NCBI GenBank assembly: GCA_037893225.1
Contig: JAZGUH010000103.1
Location: forward strand, 5,270,001-5,334,000
DNA from: Hippasteria phrygiana
Lineage: Eukaryota > Echinodermata > Asteroidea > Valvatida > Goniasteridae
Direction: 5' to 3'
Length of the DNA: 64,000 nt
Under the pieces are notes generated by a model that was not told the DNA's origin, did no database searches, and saw only the letters and a list, made by a program, of their open reading frames with translations. This document shows, piece by piece, positions 51,740-64,000 of this stretch (the stretch's first letter is position 1; each line of letters starts with the position of its first letter). The translations under genes were made by a program, and so were the position numbers.

Positions 51740-52330
51740 TCGGCCTCAAATGACTGCGTTTTTCGACCTGATGTTGAACGAATTTGAGCACAATCTTGAT
51801 ACTTTTGGAAAGCTTGACTCCTCAGCAACATCCAGACCAATCTTCAGCTCCTCAGACCCACGTTCAGCCGAATGATGGCCGAGATAAGCGAGTAAGTTTT
51901 TCCAACTGATTTTTCTGCATTCCCGCATAACTGCACACGCTATACAATGGATAGCCAAGAGCCCCCAACAACGCAACTTCGGCCCCAAATGACTGCGTTT
52001 TTCGACCTGATGTTGAACGAATTTGAGCACAATCTTGATACTGTTGGAAAGCGTGACTACTCAGCAACATCCAGACTAATCGTCAGCTCCTCAGACCCAC
52101 GTCCAGCCGAATGATGGCCGAGATAAGCGAGTAAGTTTTTCGAACTGATTGTTCTGCATTCCCGCATAACTGCACACGCTATACAATGGACTAGCCGAGA
52201 CCACCACAACGCAACTTGGGCCCCAAATGACTGCGTTTTTCGACCTGATATTGAACGAATTTGAGCACAATCTTGATACTGTTGGAAAGCGTGACTTCTC
52301 AGCAACATCCAGACTAATCTTCAGCTCCTC
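51740..52330 (+). repeat. Block matching 1575-2165 at 50 kb distance
   Basis: Three rare variants occur here in the same order and spacing as at the left end of the window: AAGAGCCCCCAACAACG (about 51958 and 1793), GTGACTACTCAG (about 52053 and 1887) and GTGACTTCTCAG (about 52290 and 2125). The offset is about 50165 bp. Together they mark a shared ancestral segment, now on both sides of the younger HOR domains. Confidence 0.75.
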
Positions 52331-53319
52331 AGACCCACTTTCAGCCGAATGATGGCCGAGATAAGCGAGTACGTTTTTCCAACTGATTGTTCTGCATTCC
52401 CGCATAACTGCACACGCTATACAATGGACTAGCCGAGACCCCCACAACGCAACTTGGGCCCCAAATGACTGCGTTTTTCGACCTGATGTTGAACGAAATT
52501 GCGCACAATCTTGATACTGTTAAAAAGAGTGACTCCTCAGCAACATCCAGACCAATCTTCAGCTCCTCAGACCCACGTTCAGCCGAATGATGGCCGAGAT
52601 AAGCGAGTACGTTTTTCCAACTGATTGTTCTGCTTTCCCGCATAACTGCACACGCTATACAATGGACTAGCCGAGACCCCACCACGCAACTTGGGCCTCA
52701 AATGACTGCGTTTTTCGAACTGATGTTGAACGAATTTCCGCACAATCTTGATACTGTTGAAAAGAGTGACTCCTCAGCAACATCCAGACAAATCTCCAGC
52801 TCCTCAGACCCACGTTCAGCCGAATGATGGCCGAGATAAGCGAGTAAGTTTTTCCAACTGATTGTTCTGCATTCCCGCATAACTGCACACGCTATACAAT
52901 GGCTAGCCAAGACCCCCACCACGCATCTTTGGCCCCAAATGACTGCGTTTTTCGACCTGATGTTGAACGAATTTGCGCACAATCTTGATACTGTTGGAAA
53001 GCGTGACTCCTCAGCAACATCCAGACCAATCTTCAGCTCCTCAGACCCACGTTCAGCAGAATGATGGCCGAGATAAGCGAGTACGTTTTTCCAACTGATT
53101 TTTCTGCATTCCCGCATAACTGCACACGCTATACAATGGCTAGCCAAGACCCCCCACAATGCAACTTCGGCCTCAAATGACTGCGTTTTTCGACCTGATG
53201 TTGAACGAATTTGAGCACAATCTTGATACTGTTGGAAAGCGTGACTCCTCAGCAACATCCAGACCAATCTTCAGCTCATCAGACCAACGTTCAGCCGAAT
53301 GATGGCCGAGATAAGCGAG

Positions 53320-55560
53320 TACGTTTTTCCAACTGATTGTTCTGCATTCCCGCATAACTGCACACGCTATGCAATGGAAAGCCGAGACCCCCACCACGCA
53401 ACTTGGGCCCCAAATGACTGCGTTTTTTGACCTGATGTTGAACGAAATTGCGCACAATCTTGATACTGTTGAAAAGAGTGACTCCTCAGCAACATCCAGA
53501 CCAATCTTCAGCTCCTCAGACCCACGTTCAGCCGAATGATGGCCGAGATAAGCGAGTACGTTTTTCCAACTGATTGTTCTGCATTCCCGCATAACTGCAC
53601 ACGCTATACAATGGACTAGCGGAGACCCCCACCACGCAACTTGGGCCCCAAATGACTGCGTTTTTCGACCCGATGTTGAACGAAATTGCGCACAGTCTTG
53701 ATACTGTTGAAAAGAGTGACTCCTCAGCAACATCCAGACAAATCTCCAGCTCCTCAGACCTACGTTCAGCCGAATGATGGCCGAGATAAGCGAGTACGTT
53801 TTTCGAACTGATTGTTCTGCATTCCCGCATAACTGCACACGCTATACAATGGCTAGCAGAGATTCCCACAACGCAACTTGGGCCCCAAATGAGTGCATTT
53901 TTCGACCTGATGTTGAACGAAATTGCGCACAATCTTGATACTGTTGAAAAGAGTGACTCCTCAGCAACATCCAGACTAATCTTCAGCTCCACAGACCCAC
54001 GTTCAGCCGAATGATGGCCGAGATAAGCGAGTAAGGTTTTCCAAATGATTTTTCTGCATTCCCGCATAACTGCACACGCTATGCAATGGGCTAGCCAAGA
54101 CCCCCCACCACGCAACTTCGGCCTCAAATGACTGCGTTTTTCCACCTGATGTTGAACGAATTTCCGCACAATCTTGATACTGTTGGAATGAGTGACTTCT
54201 CAGCAATATCCAGACCAATCTCCAGCTCCTCAGACCCACGTTCAGCCGAATGATGGCCGAGATAAGCGAGTACGTTTTTCGAACTGATTGTTCTGCATTC
54301 CCGCATAACTGCACACGCTATGCAATGGAAAGCCGAGACCCCCACCACGCAACTTGGGCCCCAAATGACTGCGTTTTTTGACCTGATGTTGAACGAAATT
54401 GCGCACAATCTTGATACTGTTGAAAAGAGTGACTCCTCAGCAACATCCAGACCAATCTTCAGCTCCTCAGACCCACGTTCAGCCGAATGATGGCCGAGAT
54501 AAGCGAGTACGTTTTTCCAACTGATTGTTCTGCATTCCCGCATAACTGCACACGCTATACAATGGACTAGCGGAGACCCCCACCACGCAACTTGGGCCCC
54601 AAATGACTGCTTTTTTCGACCCGATGTTGAACGAAATTGCGCACAGTCTTGATACTGTTGAAAAGAGTGACTCCTCAGCAACATCCAGACAAATCTCCAG
54701 CTCCTCAGACCTACGTTCAGCCGAATGATGGCCGAGATAAGCGAGTACGTTTTTCGAACTGATTGTTCTGCATTCCCGCATAACTGCACACGCTATACAA
54801 TGGCTAGCAGAGATTCCCACAACGCAACTTGGGCCCCAAATGAGTGCATTTTTCGACCTGATGTTGAACGAAATTGCGCACAATCTTGATACTGTTGAAA
54901 AGAGTGACTCCTCAGCAACATCCAGACCAATCTTCAGCTCCTCAGACCCACGTTCAGCCGAATGATGCCCGAGATAAGCGAGTACGTTTTTCCAACTGAT
55001 TGTTCTGCATTCCCGCATAACTGCACACGCTATACAATGGAAAGCCGAGACCCCCACCACGCAACTTGGGCCCCAAATGACTGCGTTTTTTGACCTGATG
55101 TTGAACGAAATTGCGCACAATCTTGATACTGTTGAAAAGAGTGACTCCTCAGCAACATCCAGACCAATCTTCAGCTCCTCAGACCCACGTTCAGCCGAAT
55201 GATGGCCGAGATAAGCGAGTACGTTTTTCCAACTGATTGTTCTGCATTCCCGCATAACTGCACACGCTATACAATGGACTAGCGGAGACCCCCACCACGC
55301 AACTTGGGCCCCAAATGACTGCGTTTTTTGACCCGATGTTGAACGAAATTGCGCACAGTCTTGATACTGTTGAAAAGAGTGACTCCTCAGCAACATCCAG
55401 ACAAATCTCCAGCTCCTCAGACCTACGTTCAGCCGAATGATGGCCGAGATAAGCGAGTACGTTTTTCGAACTGATTGTTCTGCATTCCCGCATAACTGCA
55501 CACGCTATACAATGGCTAGCAGAGATTCCCACAACGCAACTTGGGTCCCAAATGACTGCG
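53320..55560 (+). repeat. Three-monomer cassette of the right subfamily, with a 951-bp duplication
   Basis: About 53320-53975 and 54271-54926 match at an offset of 951 bp (four monomers less 1 bp). Within them the order GGAAAGCCGAG monomer, GGACTAGCGGAG monomer, CTAGCAGAGATTCCC monomer forms a cassette. It starts near 53371, 54322 and 55034 and recurs near 58123, and near 62404 in combination with other monomers. This is the basic higher-order unit of the right subfamily. Confidence 0.78.
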
Positions 55561-58500
55561 TTTTTCGACCCGATGTTGAACGAAATTGCGCACAGTCTTT
55601 ATACTGTTGAAAAGAGTGACTCCTCAGCAACATCCAGACTAATCTTCAGCTCCACAGACCCACGTTCAGCCGAATGATGGCCGAGATAAGCGAGTAAGGT
55701 TTTCCAAATGATTTTTCTGCATTCCCGCATAACTGCACACGCTATGCAATGGGCTAGCCAAGACCCCCCACCACGCAACTTCGGCCTCAAATGACTTCGT
55801 TTTTCGACCTGATGTTGAACGAATTTCCGCACAATCTTGATATTGTTGAAAAGAGTGACTCCTCAGCAACATCCAGAAAAATCCCCAGCTCCTCAGACCC
55901 ACGTTCAGCCGAATGATGGCCGAGATAAGCGAGTAAGTTTTTCCAAACGATTGTTCTGCATTCCCGCATAACTGCACACGCTATATAATGGCTAGCCGAG
56001 ACCCCCACCACGCAACTTGGGCCCCAAATGACTGCATTTTTCGACCTGATGTTGAACGAAATTGCGCACAATCTTGATACTGTTGAAAAGAGTGACTCCT
56101 CAGCAACATCCAGACCAATCTTCAGCTCCTCAGACCCACGTTCAGCCGAATGATGCCCGAGATAAGCGATTACGTTTTTCCAACTGATTGTTCTGCATTC
56201 CCGCATCACTGCACACGCTATACAATGGCTAGCAGAGATTCCCACAACGCAACTTGGGCCCCAAATGAGTGCGTTTTTCGAACCTGATGTTGAACGAAAT
56301 TGCGCACAATCTTGATACTGTTGAAAAGAGTGACTCCTCAGCAACATCCAGACTAATCTTCAGCTCCACAGACCCACGTTCAGCCGAATGATGGCCGAGA
56401 TAAGCGAGTAAGGTTTTCCAAATGATTTTTCTGCATTCCCGCATAACTGCACACGCTATGCAATGGGCTAGCCAAGACCCCCCACCACGCAACTTCGGCC
56501 TCAAATGACTGCGTTTTTCCACCTGATGTTGAACGAATTTCCGCACAATCTTGATACTGTTGAAAAGAGTGACTCCTCAGCAACATCCAGAAAAATCCCC
56601 AGCTCCTCAGACCCACGTTCAGCCGAATGATGGCCGAGATAAGCGAGTAAGTTTTTCCAACTGATTGTTCTGCATTCCCGCATCACTGCACACGCTATAC
56701 AATGGCTAGCCGAGACCCGCAGCACGCAACTTTGGCCCCAAATGACTGCGTTTTTCCACCTGATGTTGAACGAATTTGCGCACAATCTTGATACTGTTGG
56801 GAAGCGTGACTCCTCAGCAACATGCAGACCAATCTTCAGCTCCTCAGACCCACGTTCAGCCGAATGATGGCCGAGATAAGCGAGTACGTTTTTCCAACTG
56901 ATTGTTCTGCATTCCCGCATAACTGCACACGCTATACAATAGCTAGCCAAGACCCCCCGCCACGCTACTTCGGCCTCAAATGACTGCGTTTTTTGACATG
57001 ATGTTGACGAAATTGCGCACAATTATGATACGGTTGGAAAGCGTGACTCCTCAGCAACATCCAGACCAATCTTCAGCTCCTCAGACCCACGTTCAGCCGA
57101 ATGATGGTCGAGATTAGCGAGTACGTTTTTCCAACTGATTGTTCTGCATTCCCGCATAACTGCACACGCTATACAATGGCTAGCCGAGCCCCCACCACGC
57201 AACTTGGGCCCCAAATGACTGCGTTTTTCGACCTGATGTTGAACGAAATTGCGCACAATCTTTATACTGTTGAAAAGAGTGACTCCTCAGCAACATCCAG
57301 ACCAATCTTCAGCTCCTCAGACCCACGTTCAGCCGAATGATGCCCGAGATAAGCGAGTAAGTTTTTCCAACTGATTGTTCTGCATTCCCGCATAACTGCA
57401 CACGCTATACAATGGACTAGCGGAGACCCCCATCACGCAACTTGGGCCCCAAATGACTGCGTTTTTCGACCCGATGTTGAACGAAATTGCGCACAGTCTT
57501 GATACTGTTGAAAAGAGTGACTCCTCAGCAACATCCAGACAAATCTCCAGCTCCTCAGACCTACGTTCAGCCGAATGATGGCCGAGATAAGCGAGTACGT
57601 TTTTCCAACTGATTGTTCTGCATTCCCGCATAACTGCACACGCTATACAATGGCTAGCAGAGATTCCCACAACGCAACTTGGGCCCCAAATGAGTGCGTT
57701 TTTCGACCTGATGTTGAACGAAATTGCGCACAATCTTGATACTGTTGAAAAGAGTGACTCCTCAGCAATATCCACACCAATCTCCAGCTCCTCAGACCCA
57801 CGTTCAGCCGAATGATGGCCGCGAGATAAGCGAGTACGTTTTTCGAACTGATTGTTCTGCATTCCCGCATAACTGCACACGCTATACAATGGCTAGCCGA
57901 GACCCCCACCACGCAACTTGGGCCCCAAATGACTGCGTTTTTCCACCTGATGTTGAACGAAATTGCGCACAATCTTGATACTGTTGAAAAGAGTGACTCC
58001 TCAGCAACATCCAGACCAATCGTCAGCTCATCAGACCCACGTTCAGCCGAATGATGGCCGAGATAAGCGAGTACGTTTTTCCAACTGATTGTTCTGCATT
58101 CCCGCATAACTGCACACGCTATACAATGGAAAGCCGAGACCCCCACCACGCAACTTGGGCCCCAAATGACTGCGTTTTTTGACCCGATGTTGAACGAAAT
58201 TGCGCACAATCTTGATACTGTTGAAAAGAGTGACTCCTCAGCAACATCCAGACCAATCTTCAGCTCCTCAGACCCACGTTCAGCCGAATGATGGCCGAGA
58301 TAAGCGAGTACGTTTTTCCAACTGATTGTTCTGCATTCCCGCATAACTGCACACGCTATACAATGGACTAGCGGAGACCCCCACCACGCAACTTGGGCCC
58401 CAAATGACTGCGTTTTTTGACCCGATGTTGAACGAAATTGCGCACAGTCTTGATACTGTTGAAAAGAGTGACTCCTCAGCAACATCCAGACAAATCTCCA

Positions 58501-59276
58501 GCTCCTCAGACCTACGTTCAGCCGAATGATGGCCGAGATAAGCGAGTACGTTTTTCGAACTGATTGTTCTGCATTCCCGCATAACTGCACACGCTATACA
58601 ATGGCTAGCAGAGATTCCCACAACGCAACTTGGGTCCCAAATGACTGCGTTTTTCGACCCGATGTTGAACGAAATTGCGCACAGTCTTGATACTGTTGAA
58701 AAGAGTGACTCCTCAGCAACATCCAGACTAATCTTCAGCTCCACAGACCCACGTTCAGCCGAATGATGGCCGAGATAAGCGAGTAAGGTTTTCCAAATGA
58801 TTTTTCTGCATTCCCGCATAACTGCACACGCTATGCAATGGGCTAGCCAAGACCCCCCACCACGCAACTTCGGCCTCAAATGACTGCGTTTTTCGACCTG
58901 ATGTTGAACGAATTTCCGCACAATCTTGATATTGTTGAAAAGAGTGACTCCTCAGCAACATCCAGAAAAATCCCCAGCTCCTCAGACCCACGTTCAGCCG
59001 AATGATGGCCGAGATAAGCGAGTAAGTTTTTCCAACTGATTGTTCTGCATTCCGCATAACTGCACACGCTATACAATGGACTAGCCGAGACCCCCACCAC
59101 GCAACTTCGGCCCCAAATGACTGCGTTTCTCGACCTGTTGTTGAACGAAATTGCGCACAATTATGATACTGTTGGAAAGCGTGACTCCTCAGCAACATCC
59201 AGACTAATCTTCAGCTCCACAGACCCACGTTCAGCCGAATGATGGCCGAGATAAGCGAGTAAGGTTTTCCAAACGA

Positions 59277-62200
59277 TTGTTCTGCATTCCCGCATAACTG
59301 CACACGCTATACAATGGCTAGCCGAGACCCCCACCACGCAACTTGGGCCCCAAATGACTGCGTTTTTCGACCTGATGTTGAACGAAATTGCGCACAATCT
59401 TGATACTGTTGAAAAGAGTGACTCCTCAGCAACATCCAGACCAATCTTCAGCTCCTCAGACCCACGTTCAGCCGAATGATGCCCGAGATAAGCGATTACG
59501 TTTTTCCAACTGATTGTTCTGCATTCCCGCATAACTGCACACGCTATACAATAGCTAGCCAAGACCCCCCGCCACGCAACTTGGGCCCCAAATGACTGCG
59601 TTTTTCGACCTGATGTTGAACGAAATTGCGCACAATCTTGATACTGTTGAAAAGAGTGACTCCTCAGCAACATCCAGACCAATCTTCAGCTCCTCAGACC
59701 CACGTTCAGCCGAATGATGCCCGAGATAAGCGATTACGTTTTTCCAACTGATTGTTCTGCATTCCCGCATAACTGCACACGCTATACAATAGCTAGCCAA
59801 GACCCCCCGCCACGCAACTTCGGCCTCAAATGACTGCGTTTTTTGACATGATGTTGAACGAATTTGCGCACAATCTTGATACTGTTAGAAAGCGTGACTC
59901 CTCAGCAACATCCAGACCAATCTTCAGCTCATCAGACCCACGTTCAGCCGAATGATGGCCGAGATAAGCGAGTACGTTTTTCCAACTGATTGTTCTGCAT
60001 TCCCGCATAACTGCACACGCTATACAATGGAAAGCCGAGACCGCCACCACGCAACTTGGGCCCCAAATGACTGCGTTTTTTGACCTGATGTTGAACGAAA
60101 TTGCGCACAATCTTGATACTGTTGAAAAGAGTGACTCCTCAGCAACATCCAGACCAATCTTCAGCTCCTCAGACCCACGTTCAGCCGAATGATGGCCGAG
60201 ATAAGCGAGTACGTTTTTCCAACTGATTGTTCTGCATTCCCGCATAACTGCACACGCTATACAATGGACTAGCGGAGACCCCCACCACGCAACTTGGGCC
60301 CCAAATGACTGCGTTTTTCGACCCGATGTTGAACGAAATTGCGCACAGTCTTGATACTGTTGAAAAGAGTGACTCCTCAGCAACATCCAGACAAATCTCC
60401 AGCTCCTCAGACCTACGTTCAGCCGAATGATGGCCTAGATAAGCGAGTACGTTTTTCGAACTGATTGTTCTGCATTCCCGCATAACTGCACACGCTATAC
60501 AATGGACTAGCGGAGACCCCCACCACGCAACTTGGGCCCCAAATGACTGCGTTTTTCGACCCGATGTTGAACGAATTTGCGCACAATCTTGATACTGTTA
60601 GAAAGCGTGACTCCTCAGCAACATCCAGACCAATCTTCAGCTCATCAGACCCACGTTCAGCCGAATGATGGCCGAGATAAGCGAGTACGTTTTTCCAACT
60701 GATTGTTCTGCATTCCCGCATAACTGCACACGCTATACAATGGAAAGCCGAGACCGCCAACACGCAACTTGGGCCCCAAATGACTGCGTTTTTTGACCTG
60801 ATGTTAAACGAAATTGCGCACAATCTTGATACTGTTGAAAAGAGTGACTCCTCAGCAACATCCAGACCAATCTTCAGCTCCTCAGACCCACGTTCAGCCG
60901 AATGATGGCCGAGATAAGCGAGTACGTTTTTCCAACTGATTGTTCTGCATTCCCGCATAACTGCACACGCTATACAATGGCTAGCCGAGACCCCCACCAC
61001 GCAACTTGGGCCCCAAATGACTGCGTTTTTCGACCTGATGTTGAACGAAATTGCGCACAATCTTGATACTGTTGAAAAGAGTGACTCCTCAGCAACATCC
61101 AGACCAATCTTCAGCTCCTCAGACCCACGTTCAGCCGAATGATGCCCGAGATAAGCGATTACGTTTTTCCAACTGATTGTTCTGCATTCCCGCATAACTG
61201 CACACGCTATACAATAGCTAGCCAAGACCCCCCGCCACGCAACTTGGGCCCCAAATGACTGCGTTTTTCGACCTGATGTTGAACGAAATTGCGCACAATC
61301 TTGATACTGTTGAAAAGAGTGACTCCTCAGCAACATCCAGACCAATCTTCAGCTCCTCAGACCCACGTTCAGCCGAATGATGCCCGAGATAAGCGATTAC
61401 GTTTTTCCAACTGATTGTTCTGCATTCCCGCATAACTGCACACGCTATACAATAGCTAGCCAAGACCCCCCGCCACGCAACTTCGGCCTCAAATGACTGC
61501 GTTTTTTGACATGATGTTGAACGAATTTGCGCACAATCTTGATACTGTTAGAAAGCGTGACTCCTCAGCAACATCCAGACCAATCTTCAGCTCATCAGAC
61601 CCACGTTCAGCCGAATGATGGCCGAGATAAGCGAGTACGTTTTTCCAACTGATTGTTCTGCATTCCCGCATAACTGCACACGCTATACAATGGAAAGCCG
61701 AGACCGCCACCACGCAACTTGGGCCCCAAATGACTGCGTTTTTTGACCTGATGTTGAACGAAATTGCGCACAATCTTGATACTGTTGAAAAGAGTGACTC
61801 CTCAGCAACATCCAGACCAATCTTCAGCTCCTCAGACCCACGTTCAGCCGAATGATGGCCGAGATAAGCGAGTACGTTTTTCCAACTGATTGTTCTGCAT
61901 TCCCGCATAACTGCACACGCTATACAATGGACTAGCGGAGACCCCCACCACGCAACTTGGGCCCCAAATGACTGCGTTTTTCGACCCGATGTTGAACGAA
62001 ATTGCGCACAGTCTTGATACTGTTGAAAAGAGTGACTCCTCAGCAACATCCAGACAAATCTCCAGCTCCTCAGACCTACGTTCAGCCGAATGATGGCCTA
62101 GATAAGCGAGTACGTTTTTCGAACTGATTGTTCTGCATTCCCGCATAACTGCACACGCTATACAATGGACTAGCGGAGACCCCCACCACGCAACTTGGGC

Positions 62201-62602
62201 CCCAAATGACTGCGTTTTTCGACCCGATGTTGAACGAATTTGCGCACAATCTTGATACTGTTAGAAAGCGTGACTCCTCAGCAACATCCAGACCAATCTT
62301 CAGCTCATCAGACCCACGTTCAGCCGAATGATGGCCGAGATAAGCGAGTACGTTTTTCCAACTGATTGTTCTGCATTCCCGCATAACTGCACACGCTATA
62401 CAATGGAAAGCCGAGACCGCCACCACGCAACTTGGGCCCCAAATGACTGCGTTTTTTGACCTGATGTTAAACGAAATTGCGCACAATCTTGATACTGTTG
62501 AAAAGAGTGACTCCTCAGCAACATCCAGACCAATCTTCAGCTCCTCAGACCCACGTTCAGCCGAATGATGGCCGAGATAAGCGAGTACGTTTTTCCAACT
62601 GA
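59277..62602 (+). repeat. Tandem 1663-bp (7-monomer) HOR, two copies
   Basis: Units 59277-60939 and 60940-62602 abut and repeat at 1663 bp. Both carry AGCGATTACG, CAATAGCTAGCC, GACATGATG, GAGACCGCCA and GGCCTAGAT variants. The one difference I noted is 60760 A against 62423 C. The diverged right subfamily has therefore also undergone recent local amplification, independent of the left array. A 711-bp (3-monomer) offset is also visible inside each unit. Confidence 0.87.
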
Positions 62603-64000
62603 TTGTTCTGCATTCCCGCATAACTGCACACGCTATACAATGGACTAGCGGAGACCCCCACCACGCAACTTGGGCCCCAAATGACTGCGTTTTTCGACCC
62701 GATGTTGAACGAAATTGCGCACAGTCTTGATACTGTTGAAAAGAGTGACTCCTCAGCAACATCCAGACAAATCTCCAGCTCCTCAGACCTACGTTCAGCC
62801 GAATGATGGCCTAGATAAGCGAGTACGTTTTTCGAACTGATTGTTCTGCATTCCCGCATAACTGCACACGCTATACAATGGCTAGCAGAGATTCCCACAA
62901 CGCAACTTGGGCCCCAAATGAGTGCGTTTTTCGACCTGATGTTGAACGAAATTGCGCACAATCTTGATACTGTTGAAAAGAGTGACTCCTCAGCAACATC
63001 CAGACTAATCTTCAGCTCCACAGACCCACGTTCAGCCGAATGATGGCCTAGATAAGCGAGTAAGGTTTTCCAAATGATTTTTCTGCATTCCCGCATAACT
63101 GCACACGCTATGCAATGGGCCAGCCAAGACCCCCCACCACGCAACTTCGGCCTCAAATGACTGCGTTTTTCCACCTGATGTTGAACGAATTTCCGCACAA
63201 TCTTGATACTGTTAGAATGAGTGACTTCTCAGCAATATCCAGACCAATCTCCAGCTCCTCAGACCCACGTTCAGCCGAATGATGGCCGAGATAAGCGAGT
63301 ACGTTTTTCGAACTGATTGTTCTGCATTCCCGCATAACTGCACACGCTATACAATGGCTAGCCGAGATTCCCACAACGCAACTTGGGCCCCAAATGACTG
63401 CGTTTTTCGACCTGTTGTTGAACGAAATTGCGCACAATTATGATACGGTTGGAAAGAGTGACTCCTCAGCAACATCCAGACTAATCTTCAGCTCCACAGA
63501 CCCACGTTCAGCCGAATGATGGCCGAGATAAGCGAGTAAGGTTTTCCAAATGATTTTTCTGCATTCCCGCATAACTGCACACGCTATGCAATGGGATAGC
63601 CAAGACCCCCCACCACGCAACTTCGGCCTCAAATGACTGCGTTTTTCCACCTGATGTTGAACGAATTTCCGCACAATCTTGATACTGTTGAAAAGAGTGA
63701 CTCCTCAGCAACATCCAGAAAAATCCCCAGCTCCTCAGACCCACGTTCAGCCGAATGATGGCCGAGATAAGCGAGTAAGTTTTTCCAACTGATTGTTCTG
63801 CATTCCCGCATCACTGCACACGCTATACAATGGCTAGCCGAGACCCCCAGCACGCAACTTTGGCCCCAAATGACTGCGTTTTTCTACCTGATGTTGAACG
63901 AATTTACGCACAATCTTGATACTGTTCGGAAGCGTGACTCCTCAGCAACAACCAGACCAATCTTCAGCTCCTCAGACCCACGTTCAGCCGAATGATGGCC

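Larger units (their letters stand above)
51229..64000 (+). repeat. Right satellite array, including a diverged subfamily
   Basis: About 54 further monomers in the same orientation as the left array, running past the right edge mid-monomer. The first two to three monomers (to about 51740) are the same types, in the same order, as the HOR of domain C. From about 52.3 kb a different subfamily dominates, marked by TTGAAAAGAGTGAC, CGAAATTGCGCAC, GACCCGATG, GGAAAGCCGAG, GGACTAGCGGAG and CTAGCAGAGATTCCC. These monomers are often 237 bp, mostly because the C run is shorter. Unique indels include GGCCGCGAGAT near 57821, GTTGACGAAATT near 57003 and GCATTCCGCAT near 59048. Confidence 0.96.

Overview
The window is almost entirely one tandem satellite DNA. 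A monomer of about 238 bp, in a single head-to-tail orientation, runs from base 1 to base 64000. It begins and ends mid-monomer, so the array is longer than the window. I estimate about 265 monomers. The only non-satellite DNA is a 965-bp insertion at 50264-51228, which has the structure of a non-autonomous DNA transposon. I find no credible protein-coding gene, rRNA, tRNA or CRISPR array. Open frames of 60-340 codons recur on the minus strand, but they are by-products of reading the same repeat. The monomer length is not a multiple of three, so the frame shifts at each 238-bp step and the same peptide reappears in rotation.

The architecture points to a eukaryotic nuclear genome, probably a (peri)centromeric or other heterochromatic block. 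The reasons are a long homogeneous array, nested higher-order repeats (HORs) of 5 to 16 monomers with almost no differences between copies, and an inserted MITE-like element. I cannot name the species. A monomer counted by hand (181-418) is 48% GC with a CpG observed/expected near 0.9. That argues against long-term heavy CpG methylation of the kind that depletes CpG in most vertebrate repeats.

Layout: (A) 1-15.8 kb, mixed monomer types with duplicated 6-, 10- and 11-monomer blocks. (B) 15.8-22.5 kb, the first of two copies of a roughly 12-monomer block placed 3797 bp apart, plus linking monomers. (C) 22.5-34.9 kb, variants marked by an XbaI-like TCTAGA and a CCCCACACAACG variant; this includes the youngest-looking structure, a 3802-bp, 16-monomer unit duplicated in tandem (27305-31106 and 31107-34908) that contains a nested 5-monomer duplication. 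(A') 34.9-50.2 kb, monomers again like the left end, with 10- and 11-monomer HORs. Then the transposon, inserted at a TA inside one monomer. (C') 51.2-51.7 kb, which continues the C-type monomer order across the insertion. A short block (51.74-52.33 kb) matches one 50 kb away at the left end. (D) about 52.3-64 kb, a distinct, more diverged subfamily with its own 3- and 7-monomer HORs.

The window therefore holds no gene system. What can be read is the history of the array: layered local amplification, unequal exchange between variants, and one datable transposon insertion whose empty counterparts survive elsewhere in the same array.
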